A stretch of 62,653 bases of DNA from Polytrichum commune (GCA_950295325.1 OX485808.1:37656527-37719179), one strand, 5' to 3'; positions 47,374-59,450 are shown, numbered from the stretch's first letter. The notes: a model not told the origin generated them from the letters alone. A program made the numbers and translations.

Positions 47374-47590
47374 TAGTGTCTAGGAAGATCTTTTGTGCAT
47401 AATGGGACGATATCCTAGTGGTTTCCACCAAGTCTACCCGGTTCCATGTTGACATCCTTCGGTTGTTCTATAAATTCCTCTAAATCGATCGGCAAGTTCC
47501 TCGAAGCCTTGGGCCTTCAACCGGCGCTATTTCTCAAGCTCCACCGGTTCATCTGCAACTAAGTTATCCGCCAGTCCTCCGCGTTCATGG
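47374..47590 (+). mobile_element. AACCGGTT-rich hAT-like MITE, copy 3
   Basis: About 217 bases. It shares the internal order (GTCTACCCGGTTCCATGTTGACATC, AAATCGATCGGCAA, TTCAACCGG, CACCGGTTCATCTGCAACT) with the other copies. The ends are eroded (TAGTGTCTAGGAAG; GCGTTCATGG). It is more GC-rich than the others. Confidence 0.65.
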
Positions 47591-49919
47591 CCGGGGCCGT
47601 CTTTGTGCCCAAGGCTCAAACTTCAAAGGCTCGGAGTGAATGCAAGACTCCGGGGGAAGTACCAAGAATCGTGATGATCATACTAGTCTTACCCGAGACC
47701 ATCGTATGATATTCCTCGAAGCTAGATTCGCCTCTATCCATGCGCCGCCCACCAGCTCCCCTATCTATCATCGCAGTCGCACAAGGCCTGGCTACAAGTT
47801 ACATGAGGCTCTAACTTAATTAATTGCGGCTGCAACTCCGAAGGCCCGGGGTCCGGGAGGCCATTGTTATGGCGCCTTGGGATTGAGAACGGCAACTGCC
47901 TTTAAGAGCAGTGGGCACGGGGCTGGGCCTTCAATCAAGGCCGGCAATTATAACTAATTCCTCAGCATCAGCAGCATCAGCAGCATCAGCAGCAATGGCA
48001 ACGGCAGCACAATTGCCACACACACCATAGCCAACAATGATCGAGGAGCCGTGTTCATGCATGCGGATCGGATCGGATCATCACCACTTCCGTGAACCAA
48101 CATGCAGGAGGAGAGAGAGGAGATAATCCTCCGAATGATGTGGAAAGCCTGTTGAGTTAAGCTACCCTTCATTATCATCAAGTGGGTGCTCCAAATCGCC
48201 ACCATGATATAAGTTAAAGTAGTACCTGCAATGTGCATGGGCTTAATTAACTCCCGTATTTAAGCATGTTTCTATGTTTGTAGTGGTAATTTAATCGGCA
48301 ACATCATCATCGTCATCATCAACAACGCATGTGCTCCTGGCCAGGCTTGTGTTAACTTGTAGTGATCATGTGATATGCTAGTGGATCAGTTGCATCAGCA
48401 TGCAAGTCAGGATTCGGAGCTAATTAGCTTAACTTTTATAAGCTCGCTCATTCATTGCTTCCTGGCACCGTGGGTGTCGCGACCCAGGTACATGTTGATG
48501 GGCTTCGAGTAATAAAAAGATTAATAGGCTACACCTACAAAACTCCCACCAATTTAAGTGCCGTTTGTAAGGCATCATAACATTGCTCATATAATTGGTG
48601 GAGAACACCCACCAAGTTGAGGCTCTTCTGGATTATGGGAGGAGTGAGTGGAAGACGACTCTTAAGGATTTAAAGAAAGCACTTGACATTGACTACAATC
48701 ATGATGTCGTGAAGGAGTTCGATACGGTTTGGTGTGTTAAGAGTCTAAGTTATTGTCACTAGAAGTAATTTCAGTGGGTACTGGGAATGTCGGACCTAGG
48801 ATGGGCACTATCACTTGATGCCCTACATGTATTGTGATGGGTTTTCTTCCTGCAATGGTTGCAACTGAATTTGCTTTTTTTTTGGTAACAAATCAAATAA
48901 ATAAAAAATACTTAGATTTAGGCTGATGGATTGTGAGGCCGGTAAACTTTTAGGCATTATGTTCCTTTGATTTTGGGATTGGGATTGGCTTACAAATTGA
49001 GTATTATTAAGCTTGAGTGTTGTTCTCAAAACGCCAGTTAATCAACACATAGCTATTCCCAACCTTCCCTTACCAAAGTTGTAAAACCATGATGTCTACA
49101 TCTTGGGGCCCCACACTTGCTTGCTAGTCTACCGACCCACTGAGTAAGGTCTAGGATAAATTTTGGGGCCAAGTATAGACCGGGAACAACTGCGAGATGG
49201 TAGCTTAGTATGGCAACTTTTAAGAAGGGTGCATGGGGGTAGGCTTCGTAATGTTATGATGTGGCTTGGGAGTTTTTAAGTCAATTTCTGATAAGAAGTA
49301 AAAGAAAGAAGAAGACTAGTATTCTTGGAGGAGCAACATGAATTATTGGTTTTTGTTCATTGGGTAGCAAGGCCTTGGGCTATAATGTAGATATTATTTG
49401 ATGAGGTATTTTTTAAAAGGAACACGCTAATGTGATAAAGTGATTAACCAATTAAGTGTCACCTTCCCTAAGGAAGGTGAACACTGTCACTTTTTGGACA
49501 CATGGTGTTTAGATTTCATCAAAGACAAGCTTAAAAAAAAGTTCACAATGTGAGTCTACCCACTTAGACATAATTGAATAAGCATCCACCCACTTAGAAT
49601 TTGTTTGGTAATAGTGGAATTGAAGGGTCATGTAGCAGGAGAAGAAGAATACATCATGAATTCAAATGTTGGCATGGCAACTCCTTTTTCAAATGCAACT
49701 TCTTATCCTTTTTGGAGGTCAACAAGTTTCCTACAAAATTTACATTTTGTGCCAAAATTCCTCCACATCATTTGAACCCACCCAACCCAACACATACTAT
49801 TGTTAGCTCCTTGGAAAATTGAAGTTGGGGTGTTCTTCTTGGACGATCTCCTTTTGTTGCATTTCTCAGCAACTTTAATTGTTGAAGAAATTCCAAATGA
49901 ATAGAAATTCCTTGAAAAA
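47591..49919. other. Spacer with CAG/CAT microsatellites
   Basis: A trinucleotide array (CAGCAT/CAGCAG words) at about 47963-48000 and a CATCATCGT array at 48302-48325 sit in moderately GC DNA. The minus-strand frame across the first array (47954-48238) is a repeat artefact at its end. No gene established. A short direct repeat (CACCCACTTAGA) lies at about 49558 and 49588. Confidence 0.4.
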
Positions 49920-50081
49920 ACATTTGGTTGAGGGCATGGTCACATATAATTTCACACTACACTTGAGGGCTTGTGACCACACTAGATGATTTTGGAAGTG
50001 TCTTGGGACAACCTTTGGACACTTCTTTTAGGCTCTCACAATTTCATGGTCATGGCTCTTGGCTCATGTGTGAAGAGGCCC
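49920..50081. mobile_element. Fragment of the GGGCCACTTC MITE family
   Basis: It matches the right arm of the palindromic element at 53302 (CACACTACACTTGAGGG, TTGGGACAACCTTTGGACAC, TCATGGTCATGGCTCTTGGC) and ends in TGTGAAGAGGCCC followed by TAA. I do not find its left end. Confidence 0.65.
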
Positions 50082-51965
50082 TAAACCATGATATCCAATG
50101 CCAACTTCTAAATTGGATGACTTTTAGTCAATTGAGATAATTTCTCATCCAATCCAAATACATTCATTGAACCTCACATAAACTCTTCATTTGTCCAAAT
50201 ATTACATGCCCTACTTTATTAATAAAAATAAAAATTCAACCTATACTTTTCACCTACCCTACTTTAGATACAATATTGTATGGGTCATTTAACCAAGCTA
50301 TAGTAATTCCAGAATTAATTTTTTTCCTTTATTGAATTAAAAGTACCACTTATTTTTTCTTCACATTTTTTAATATATTTTCAACGGTGACCTCCCCGTG
50401 TGAAACCTCCAAACCAACTCATAACCCTAGTAACATAAAAAGCTTAGCAACTATATTCCACATGGTTTTCTTTTAATAAAAAAACACCCCCCTTTACTTC
50501 CTACCATTTTATTAATCCCTTATTTATTTAAAAGCATAGTATATTATATAACAATATGCATGTACATGTCTAAAACATTCTTAAATCTTGTCAAAAATGA
50601 ATTAATTGAAATCTTAATTATCTCTCACATAGTTTCTAGTTTCCACCCTAGTGCCCCCCCCCCTTGGTGGGAGGTGGGCTCCTGGTTGGCAGTATCAAAT
50701 ACATGTCACTTTAGTGGCAACCCAAAGCTCAACCACCAACTCGACGGTTTGGAGTATGTCAATTAAAGTAGATGGGGCTTAAACCAACACCTATAAATCT
50801 GGTGGAGCCTTGCCTTTGAGCAGGCTTTAAACCGTTAGGGTCTTGCCAAGCTTGCAAAAGTGTGTTGAGTGATAGTTTAAGGGTTGTTTGTTGTTGCTTT
50901 AGGGCTCTGCATGTATTGGGAATGTGATCCCATGAGAATGTGACGGGGAACTTGGCATTTCCATTCCATGTTTGCTACATATTTTGTTTTGTTTTGTGAA
51001 AGGCGGCATTCTGCATGCATAATAACAATTCAATGGGGGATTGCCAATTTCTAAAGCCATGCAGTTTGTGTTGTTAGCTTATGTGCTTAAGTTAGCGTAC
51101 TCTACTGCTCAAAATTGAAATTCGACACCATGATTTTAAAATGTTCAGACCCTGCGTTATCAAACACCTTTTGTTATGGTCCAAGATGATCCTAAACTAC
51201 CGGATGATAGTGGAAAGGTACCCAAACCGAACAGAGTAGTTGGCGGTTTGATTTCTGACCGTGGAATCGTCTCTCTACTTAATAGGATATCAGCCAGGTG
51301 GTCAAGCACCTCTTGTGTTCCAAACAACAACGACAACGACAACATATATATATATATATATATATATAACTTTTGGGTAGGATTCTCAGGTGTTGGATTA
51401 CCATGTGTTGAGAGTCAATTGCAACCACTACTAGGGGAAGGGTCATTGCACATCGACAATCATTTACCATAGCTAGGGGCATGGTTTAGACGCGAGGTGC
51501 TTGTAGTTTGATTGTGGCCTTGAATTCTAGTAGTGAGGCGTGTGATTTTACCTAATATAGGTGATTTCTCATCGTGAGAGGGGGCCAAGAGCACATCAAG
51601 GACCTTGGGGGGGGGGGGGGGGGGTTGCTCCCATATTTTAGAAAACTACGTGAGAATAAATATAAGGTTCACTTTAAAGTTGCGAACTACATTTTATAAA
51701 ACATGTACTTGTAACAAAGCTCAAGCTATTTATTGAACTTCATGATAAAAATAAATCAAGGTGTTTACAGATTGATCATGTTCGAGAAGTTATGAACTAA
51801 CATACCATAGGGTTCGGTAGGGTGGGGTATTTAAATAATATATATTAGGGTCCTGCGCCATGGATGAGCACCATTGGGTGACATCTCATGGATATCTCTT
51901 GGTAGTTGGATGTACTCCGCTAAATACATTTTGTGTCCAATGACCTTGTATATTTGACCAATGAA
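50082..51965. other. Spacer with homopolymer and AT microsatellites
   Basis: A C run lies at about 50655-50666, an (AT)n run at about 51342-51367 and a run of 18 G at 51607-51624. No gene is supported. Confidence 0.5.
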
Positions 51966-52418
51966 GGGCCGTTTGATCTACAAAGGTGGTAGTGGTCGTG
52001 GTAGTACTTAACCAAAACAATCAACCACATCTACGTGTTTTCATTCACAATTGTGTTGTGCGAATCCTTGTGATTGTGGATGATGACGGGATCAGTCTCC
52101 TAAATCACAATCTATCATCACGGACATCTTGAGCTTGAGAGTGGATGAAAATGATTATTATCTTATGATTTGGCTTTGACATTGGAACGTTAATTTAGTG
52201 GTCGCCTTTTGAACTTTCTTCCCAGACCTTGGTCTGGAAGATGCTCTCTAGTGATGCCACACGAGCATAAACAACCACCCCAAGGACCAATGGTAGTCAA
52301 CCACGTGGAGTCCGGCTGGGTCATGGGGGGTGGTTAACATTCACTATGCCTTTCTCCATGGGAACAAAACCAAAGACAACATTCCACTACCACCCCCACC
52401 CCTAGTGTAAACCGACCC
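51966..52418. mobile_element. PIF/Harbinger-like MITE, no clear duplication
   Basis: About 453 bases. Left end GGGCCGTTTGATCTAC then AAAGGTGGTAGTGG. Right end (complement) GGGTCGGTTTACACTAGG then a GGTGGTAGTGG stretch. The terminal words resemble the element at 59451. The flanking triplets differ (GAA and TTG), so the boundary is less certain. Confidence 0.5.
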
Positions 52419-52505
52419 TTGGGATGAGTCGTTTCGTTTGTCCCCAAAAAACATTTAATAATCCTATTATAAACATAGTAAGCGTGTATATATGGCGAAT
52501 CTTGG

Positions 52506-52886
52506 ATGGATTTGGAATGCCTTTACTTCCACTCTTGGGCGGGCGCCGAAGATGCTTTTCAATTAAATGTGGATCGCAAGTTTAGTACTGGCAGCTGCTA
52601 TGGCCACGGCCCTGAAGCTCTTCTGTGCACGCAAAGCGCACACATGAGTCTGTCCGTCCCAAGAAGCGGTCCTTCTTGCAGCCAGCTTCCTACAGAGGTT
52701 ATCATGGGCTTATTGAAGCTTGATCGGGAAGGCAGACCATCAACAACAACACTCAGCACACTTAACTTAGCAGCTTCTGCTGCTGCTTCCCATGCAAGAT
52801 CTCCCATCCACAGGAAAGTCCGGCTTCATTCCCACCCCCAGACACAGTTCCACAGAAAGGGCCAAACCCAAGGGGAAGCCAATTGA
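52506..52886 (+). CDS. Unrecognised 126-codon open frame
   Basis: ATG at 52506, TGA at 52884. A TATATATGG stretch lies about 15-20 bases upstream, too close to act as TATA box for this ATG. The protein starts MDLECLYFHSWAGAEDAF and is Ser/Thr/Ala-rich, with an Ala run (LNLAASAAASHARS) and a basic, His/Gln-rich tail. No domain, signal peptide or membrane span. The local GC is higher than around it. It may be part of a non-coding or leader exon; coding status is doubtful. Confidence 0.25.
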   Translation: MDLECLYFHSWAGAEDAFQLNVDRKFSTGSCYGHGPEALLCTQSAHMSLSVPRSGPSCSQLPTEVIMGLLKLDREGRPSTTTLSTLNLAASAAASHARSPIHRKVRLHSHPQTQFHRKGQTQGEAN

Positions 52887-53123
52887 AGAGCAATTAGACA
52901 AAGCGTACAGCACGGGCCTCGCCAATGATGGTGGTGAGTGAGTGAGCGAGCGAACAAGCGAGAGTGAGGGACAAGCTCAAGAAGACGAGAGACAGTGTCG
53001 AGGTTAGCTAGGGTTTTAGGTAGCTAGGGTACTACTAAGTTCCCCTACTGACTCCCCATTTGGCTGGCCCCAGAGACAATCTCCAAGTGCTTGGGCATGG
53101 CAACAAGCTAAGCTTGTCATCCA

Positions 53124-53154
<31 letters not shown>

Positions 53155-53184
53155 CTGGCTTTCAGAGCTGGCTGGCTGGCTGGC
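53124..53184. repeat. GGCA/GGCT tetranucleotide repeat
   Basis: About eight GGCA units followed by GGCTGGCT units with a short interruption. Frames across it (runs of QAGRQAG type) are artefacts. Confidence 0.9.
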
Positions 53185-53301
53185 CATAAATGCGGGTCAC
53201 ATTGTGTACACTGTTGGTCAAGCCACGGAGGACACTGGCGAATACTTTGCCAAATCGGGTAGCTTCGCATTATTTGGAGGTGTAATTAAGGATGACCATT
53301 A

Positions 53302-54260
53302 GGGCCACTTCGCACCCGAGACTGAGGGCCACTTCGCACACGAGCCAAGAGCCGAGACCATGAAATTGTGACAGCCCAAAAGAAAGTGTCCAAAGGCGGT
53401 CCCAACACACCTCCGAAATCATGTAGTGTGGTCACGGATCCTCAAGTGTAGTGTGAAGTCATATGTGACCAAGCCCGCAACCAAATGCTATTTCAATGAA
53501 TTTTTATTCATGCGGGTCCTCGCACATGATAAAATAGAATAAACCAACGGTTGTGGGCATTCGGAGTGCAGTGGTTTCCCAGTTTTGTGTTAGGCCTACC
53601 TCCAAGAGGTGGTTTTTGAAAATAGTCCAAGTGACCATGAAACCCGATCCATTCGATGCCATGTAGGAATCCATGTAGACTTTACATCCATCTTGCATTC
53701 ACATACTCCATTGGTCCCTCAAGAGTAGTGTGAAGTGAACTTGGACCGGCTCCGCCTTTTCCACCAATGAGAGTACTTGAAGTGTAATGGTCACGGGCTC
53801 TCAGTCTCGTGTGTGTGAAGTGGCCCTGAGAGCCTGTGACCAATGCGCATCAAGCACTCTCATTGGTGGAAAAAGGCGGAGCCGGTGCACGTTCGCTTCA
53901 CACGATGCTTGAGGGACCGACGGAGTGAGAGTGTGAATGCAAGGTGGATGTAGAGTCCGCATGGATTCCTGCATGGCATCGAGCGGATCGTGTTTCGTGG
54001 TCACTTGGATTGTTTTCAAAAACCATCTCTTGGAGGTCGGCCTAACACAAAACTGGTGGGAGACCGTGGCACTCCGAACGTTCGCAACCGTTGGTTTATT
54101 CTATTTTTATCACGTGGTCACGTGTGACTTCACACTACACTTGAGGGTCCATGACCACACTACATGATTTTGGGGGTGTTTTGGGACGGCCTTTGGATAC
54201 TTTCTTTTGGGCTCTCACAAGTTCATGGTCACGGCTCTTGGCTCATGTGTGAAGTGGCCC
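53302..54260. mobile_element. Large palindromic PIF/Harbinger-like element
   Basis: A 959-base element flanked by TTA on both sides (53299-53301 and 54261-54263). Ends GGGCCACTTCGCAC and (complement) GGGCCACTTCACACATG. The two halves are inverted copies along nearly their whole length (for example ACCATGAAATTGTGACAGCCC at 53357 against the complement at about 54205-54225; CCACCAATGAGAG at 53761 against 53855-53867). The centre near 53814 holds a third terminus-like motif (GTGTGAAGTGGCCCTGAG), and the left terminus is duplicated 23 bases in. It looks like two inverted copies of an element of about 500 bases fused at their ends. No transposase. Confidence 0.85.
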
Positions 54261-54263
54261 TTA

Positions 54264-54631
54264 GTAATGCCCTATGGGAGTGTCACTACACTGATTATCC
54301 CGATTAGTGAGGGAGGGTTTAATGGTGAGTGTGGGAAACTAGTGAAGGTGGTACTGAATTTCTTTACGCTATAAAATTAGTGCCACCAAAAGATCAAGGA
54401 GGCATTGTTCATTCTAACACTATTTCATTGAAAGTATCGGCACTTGGCTATATTCATTGACAAGCATGTGTTTTCTTTTATTATCACTCTACAAACATCT
54501 TGGAGCACACACTAATTTTCTTGAAATCTATGGTAAATGAGCATGTATTCATGAATTTAGTGTCACTCAATAAAAAAATTAGCCCTCAGGTACTTTGAGA
54601 TTTGGATAAATAGCGTGTGCTTTGGGAAGTA
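54264..54631. other. Short AT-rich spacer
   Basis: Nothing recognised between the palindromic element and the next TIR element. Confidence 0.5.
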
Positions 54632-55666
54632 CACCATTTATGGTATTTAGTGTCACATACGTAATAATGCCACTTACCCTATTTCGAGGCTTATGCTAGG
54701 TTGCACTTATGATCAACAACTTCACCATTAGTGCAAACCATTTACAGCTCATTAGCTAGTTGGGCTAGCCCATATTTTTCAGGCCCTCGATCTAGCCATA
54801 TAGCCGGGCTAGCTGACCTAAAAAGCTAGCTCAACTAGCTCATATGTTGAATCCATGGAGGCGTTGTTTTATCAATACAATCATGTATCATATTAGTCAA
54901 AATCACTCATCAACATCAATGTCTACTTCTTGTTGCTCACCATTCTCTACCAACAAACCGTCATCATCCTCTATTTGTAGCTCCTCATATGTATCGCCAT
55001 ATGTTACAAGTCTAAATGCAATGTTGCTTTTCATGCAACTTGACTACCTCATCTAGCTTGAGCCTGTTGGGCTACCTGACCTATCTTTAGCTAGCTAGGC
55101 CAACCCATATTTTTCAGGCCTCAATTTGGCTATACCTGGGCTAGCCCATATTTTCAGGCCTTGATCTAGCTATAGCTAGGCTAGCCCATATTTTTTAGAC
55201 CTCGATCTAGCTATAGTTAGGCTAGCCCTTTTTTTTTTCAAGTACCATTTTCAGCTATAACTCTTAGCTATTGGGTTAGCCGCTAGCCCAAAAAGTCTAT
55301 GGGCTAGTAGTTGTACAAGGTCTGCACTAGTGTCATCTCATGACACTTGACACAAATGACATTTGACATTAGTATGCTCAAGATTATCTTTCTCTTGCAT
55401 CCTAAAATGCAAACACATGACAATTATCATTAGGGTGCTCAATTATATCTTCCTCTTGCAAACTAAAACACAAACTATCATCTCAAGTATCCCAATGTGC
55501 TACGTTGAATGTCATAACGTAAATAAAATTTCACCTTAAAAAAGTTACTTTTATTGATGAATAATATCATGTTGAGAATCAACGGACATGACACTTTGAG
55601 ACCTCGAGGCATCGAAGTTTAGGTCTTTGTAAATAGTGTACGTGGCACTAAATACCATTAATGGTG
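54632..55666. mobile_element. TIR element family T, copy B, with nested hAT insertion
   Basis: Ends CACCATTTATGGTATTTAG and (complement) CACCATTAATGGTATTTAG. It is 1035 bases, or about 436 without the nested insert and its duplication. The interior follows copies A and C (GCCACTTACCCTATTTCGAGG, CTCATGACACTTGACA, CCAATGTGCTACG). No coding capacity. Confidence 0.75.
54734..55324. mobile_element. hAT-type element nested in copy B, with GCTAGCCCATA tandem units
   Basis: A 591-base insert. It is flanked by CATTAGTG (54726-54733) and CACTAGTG (55325-55332), an 8-base duplication with one mismatch. Ends CAAACCATTTACAGC and (complement) CAGACCTTGTACAAC. Three units of 40-41 bases run from about 55093 to 55215 (GCCCATATTTTTCAGGCC..., CTAGCTATAGCTAGGCTA), with a further unit near 54768; such GGGCTAGC subterminal arrays suit hAT transposase binding. 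The uninterrupted order in copies A and C confirms the insertion point. Confidence 0.8.
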
Positions 55667-56135
55667 CAGTACGTACCACCCTCACTAATTGGGTTGGGTA
55701 GTGTAGTGAGAGCTTTGTTGCTTAATGTCTACGTTCTCAACATTACTAACAGTGCCTCATAAATTGTTAGCTACCAAAGAAGACGTCAGTGCAGAGATAT
55801 TCAAGTGACACTTGGTGTTGCAAATTATTTCAGAATGTCGGATTCTAGTCATTTAGACTGGGCAAGTTCAGTGTGTTTCCTGGGCGACCAGGTCCATCCG
55901 ATTTGTCAAGGGCCCAACATAAACGAAGGGTCCTACTTAGACACCTTTTACTTCTACTAGATTCACATTACCATGGAGATAGAATTGTAAGTTACTGTCA
56001 TTGTAAATCCATGTATGTAGGCCCACAGCAAGTGTGTGGGTGACTAAACTTGTGCATTTGAGGATAGAATGGCCAGGCTATAAAGGTGATGGGGCATATA
56101 CGTCAATTTCCATTCACACATGTTCTATAATTGGT
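55667..56135. other. Spacer
   Basis: Nothing recognised; it separates two inverted members of TIR family T. Confidence 0.5.
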
Positions 56136-56670
56136 GAACCGTTTATGGTATTTAGTGTCACGTACACTATTTGCGAAGGGCCTAAACTAGATGCCTAGAA
56201 GTCTCAAAGTGTCATGCCCGTTACTTGTATGATGCCATTTGTCAACACAACTAACTTCTTTAAGTGAAAACATATCTACATTATGACATTTACAGTAGCA
56301 CGTTGGGATATGTTGAATGATAGTCTTGCATTTTAGTATGCAAGGGGATGATGTTTTTTTAGCGTACTAATGGCAAGTGTCACGTGGTTACATTTTAGTA
56401 TGCAAGTGGAGGATATTCTTGAGTATACTAATGATAAGTGTCATTTGTGCATACTTTAGTCAACTTGCAGACCATTATGTGACATAGGCATGCACCTCAT
56501 ACCATTAATGAGCATACCCATGCCACGATATTAGTAAACGTAGTTCAACGCCAAGTGTCATGAGGTGACACTAATGATGAAATTGTGAATCATTAGTGTA
56601 ACCTAACATACACCTCAAAATAGGGTAAGTGGCACTATTACGCATCTGACACTAAATACCATAAACGGTG
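56136..56670. mobile_element. TIR element family T, copy C (inverted)
   Basis: Ends ACCGTTTATGGTATTTAG and (complement) CACCGTTTATGGTATTTAG. 535 bases, opposite orientation to copies A and B. The interior shows CTCAAAATAGGGTAAGTGGCA and CATTTTAGTATGCAAG twice (near 56330 and 56390). An inner CTCAT..ATGAG stem flanked by GGCATG..CATGCC lies at about 56488-56526. I see no reliable target-site duplication. Confidence 0.75.
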
Positions 56671-58985
56671 TAAGGAATATTTCTAATATTACCTAACCTT
56701 AGCGATAAGGTATGTGGATTTGTAAGAGTAGATCGGGAGTCTAAATGGGACCTACAATCTTTTGGGGAATGCATGGAGCCTCTAGTTTCAGAGTTAGAAT
56801 CTAGGACCAAAGGATCATGGGGAAACTATGCCGTCCTATTTGCAATCCTCGCAACCCATGCAAGGCCCACTTAATATTGTTACAGGGTAGACTCTCGTCC
56901 AAACTCACATAAACTAAGACCAACACTATGCACCATTGTCATACACTTGAAACACCCAAATGTATGATCGTGGTACAATAATGTTGGTTAAATTTGGGAC
57001 ACATATGTTAGGTCTTGGATTAACTTGAAAGTAACTATGATTTTTAGTTGTTTGCCATGTGGATTGCTAACTGTGATTAAACTATGAACAATTTCCTATA
57101 GGCAAAATGTATCTTGAGTCCTAGTGTCAAGGTTTATATTTGGTCATTTAGACGTTATATAACCTTTTTTTTGGTACCGGGATGTTACAATGTTTAGGCA
57201 GTAGGGGCACATGCCAATGGGAAGACGTGCCAATCTTGTAACCCTAAACCAAAGTTGCTTATCATGTTGGTGGTGATGGGAATCTAGTAGGTTGGTATGA
57301 TAGGATTTTTAAAGATTTATTACGCCATCAACATATCTAGGAAGCATGTAGGAAGTGCACCTCATCACATGCATTTCAAGGACTCCTTAAGAGTACATGG
57401 TGTTGAGGTAGACAAGTCCATTTCAATTATTTTCATGAAGTTTGGCCTCTTTCATAACATTCCTTAACTGATGAGCTATGTTCTTTGGCCCAAAAGTAGA
57501 TTTGAGAATAAAGGCTCTGGATGCCAGAATCCCATTGCTTCGGACTGAATCCGAAGTCATGGTAGCTGAACACAACTCATCAACTGAGTAATACTATGTA
57601 CTAATTAAAAAAACCCAATCGATTAACAAATCTTGTACAAATGCATGTCATAAGAATACGATTAAGGTGATTAAACCTCAATTTGTGATGAAGTTCTAAA
57701 GAACATGTTCCATGTGAATCGGATATTCTTCAGTGTGTTTTGTAGACGTGTCTAAAATGATGAGTGTTGAGTAGGTGGTGAATAGGTATTGACTTTTTGG
57801 CTATCCCAATTCCCAACTAATGAAGTGTTTGTTAGAAAAATATTGGCTACCCAAGGGGCTTTCCCTCTTATTGAGGTGTTTGTTTTAGATAGTAGTAAAT
57901 GACCCTACACCCGAAAGTAGGTGCTTGAACGAGGCATGTCCACGTCAGCAAAAGAACACGGGATTACTTTAAGTTGATCCATGTCTTACATAATGTGAGA
58001 TAGGTTGAGCTACAACCAAAGTTGCTCCAAGTACTAGTTTCCATGACAACTTAAGCTGCAAGTATGATGAACCACAAAAAAACAAACAAATTATGCATTC
58101 ACACACTATTTGATGACAATTTTGGTGTGTTAGTATGACAATTACGACCGGAGTGTCAGATCTTGCCATGATTTAGAGAATTCTTGCAGCAGAGGAGAGT
58201 AACTTGTTCTCATTTGAACATGACGTTGAGAAAAGGATTGTGAATCATGGTTGTCACAACTTAGCCCCCGGGAGTCCACTCTCCATCATAGTCCAATGTT
58301 GCAGAAGGGGGTGGGGTTGAATGGGCTAACTTAACCCCTAGTAAAGCTCATGGTCAGCCCCCTTGGACGACAATATTTCAACATAAGATGTCATAGTTAA
58401 GTCAAAAGAACCAAGAAGTAAAAAAGTAGAAACCTCGTCCACCAGGTCTGGTCAACTCCAAACTCGGGTCTCGTTGACTCGGTCCAATCAACTATGACAA
58501 AATAAAAGATGTCGTCATTTTCTTTTATGCAAATAGACCTCGAAAATAAGGATGAGCATCATTGAACTGGGCTGTTAGATGTAGTTGACTAGGAGATTTT
58601 AAAATGAAGTAAACTGCAATTGACTACATTTGGATGATTAGGGGGCGTAACTTAGAAGAGAAATGGTGCATGAAGCCCAGTGGACTGTAAGGATTTTCGG
58701 TTGTGTTGGATCTGAACTTCTGGTGGACTGTGGATATATATAAAGCGACGATTTGCATTTGAAGTCCATTGAAGGAAGGCTTGAAGTAAAGATGTTGTCC
58801 ACTAAATCTGCCTACAAAATGATTTTTAGATCCAGTCGATTGCAATGAAAATAACATAAATGGAGGCAACTACACATAACATGACTTAAGGATCGAGGGC
58901 CCTGTATTTCTTGTTGTGCCAATTGAATTGTATAATGTGTGGACAATATAATATCATTATCGAGGATTTGGTCATTGCCGCAACC
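56671..58985. other. Spacer, nothing recognised
   Basis: Single-copy-looking AT-rich DNA. No credible coding frame longer than 81 codons and no element ends. Confidence 0.4.
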
Positions 58986-59220
58986 CAATGTCCGGGAAGA
59001 ACCGGTGGTTAGTTGCAGATGAACCAGTTGAGTTTGAGAAATAACCGGTTGATGTTCGAGACCTCAGGAGAATTACCGATCATTTTAGAGGAATCTATGG
59101 AAAAACATACCTCAAATGAATAAAGAAGCAAAACCGGAAGATGTCAACATGTAACCGGTTGGATTTAGAATCACTAAGCTCTTGACCGACTTTATATGCC
59201 CAAAAACTTCCCGGGCACTG
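58986..59220 (-). mobile_element. AACCGGTT-rich hAT-like MITE, copy 4 (best preserved)
   Basis: 235 bases, minus orientation relative to the other copies. Plus-strand left end CAATGTCCGGGAAG, right end (complement) CAGTGCCCGGGAAG. It holds AACCGGTT three times, or nearly so, plus ACCGGTGG. The 8-base flanks (CCGCAACC and CCGGCCGG) do not match. Confidence 0.75.
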
Positions 59221-59450
59221 CCGGCCGGCCACAACCCCTCAAGAGGGTCTCGTATAAGAAGCCTGTTATTATATTGGATATATTTTGCCAGGTGGCGACC
59301 CCAGCAGTAGGGAGGGAGCCAAAGCCAGGCAATCGGTGGCCATGAGGGCCTGGCTCATGATTTGCACCTCATTTTATTCTGGCATCAAGACCTTGCATCC
59401 CATTGGATCCAGGGAACCCAACACAATCACTGAGTACCGATTACTCTTTA

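Noticed and set aside
47954-48238. 94-codon minus-strand frame ending in a Leu/Met run
   Set aside because: The run is the CAGCAT microsatellite read on the other strand, and the rest has no domain.
53060-53302. 80-codon plus-strand frame with AGRQAGRQAG-type sequence
   Set aside because: It is a translation of the GGCA/GGCT microsatellite.
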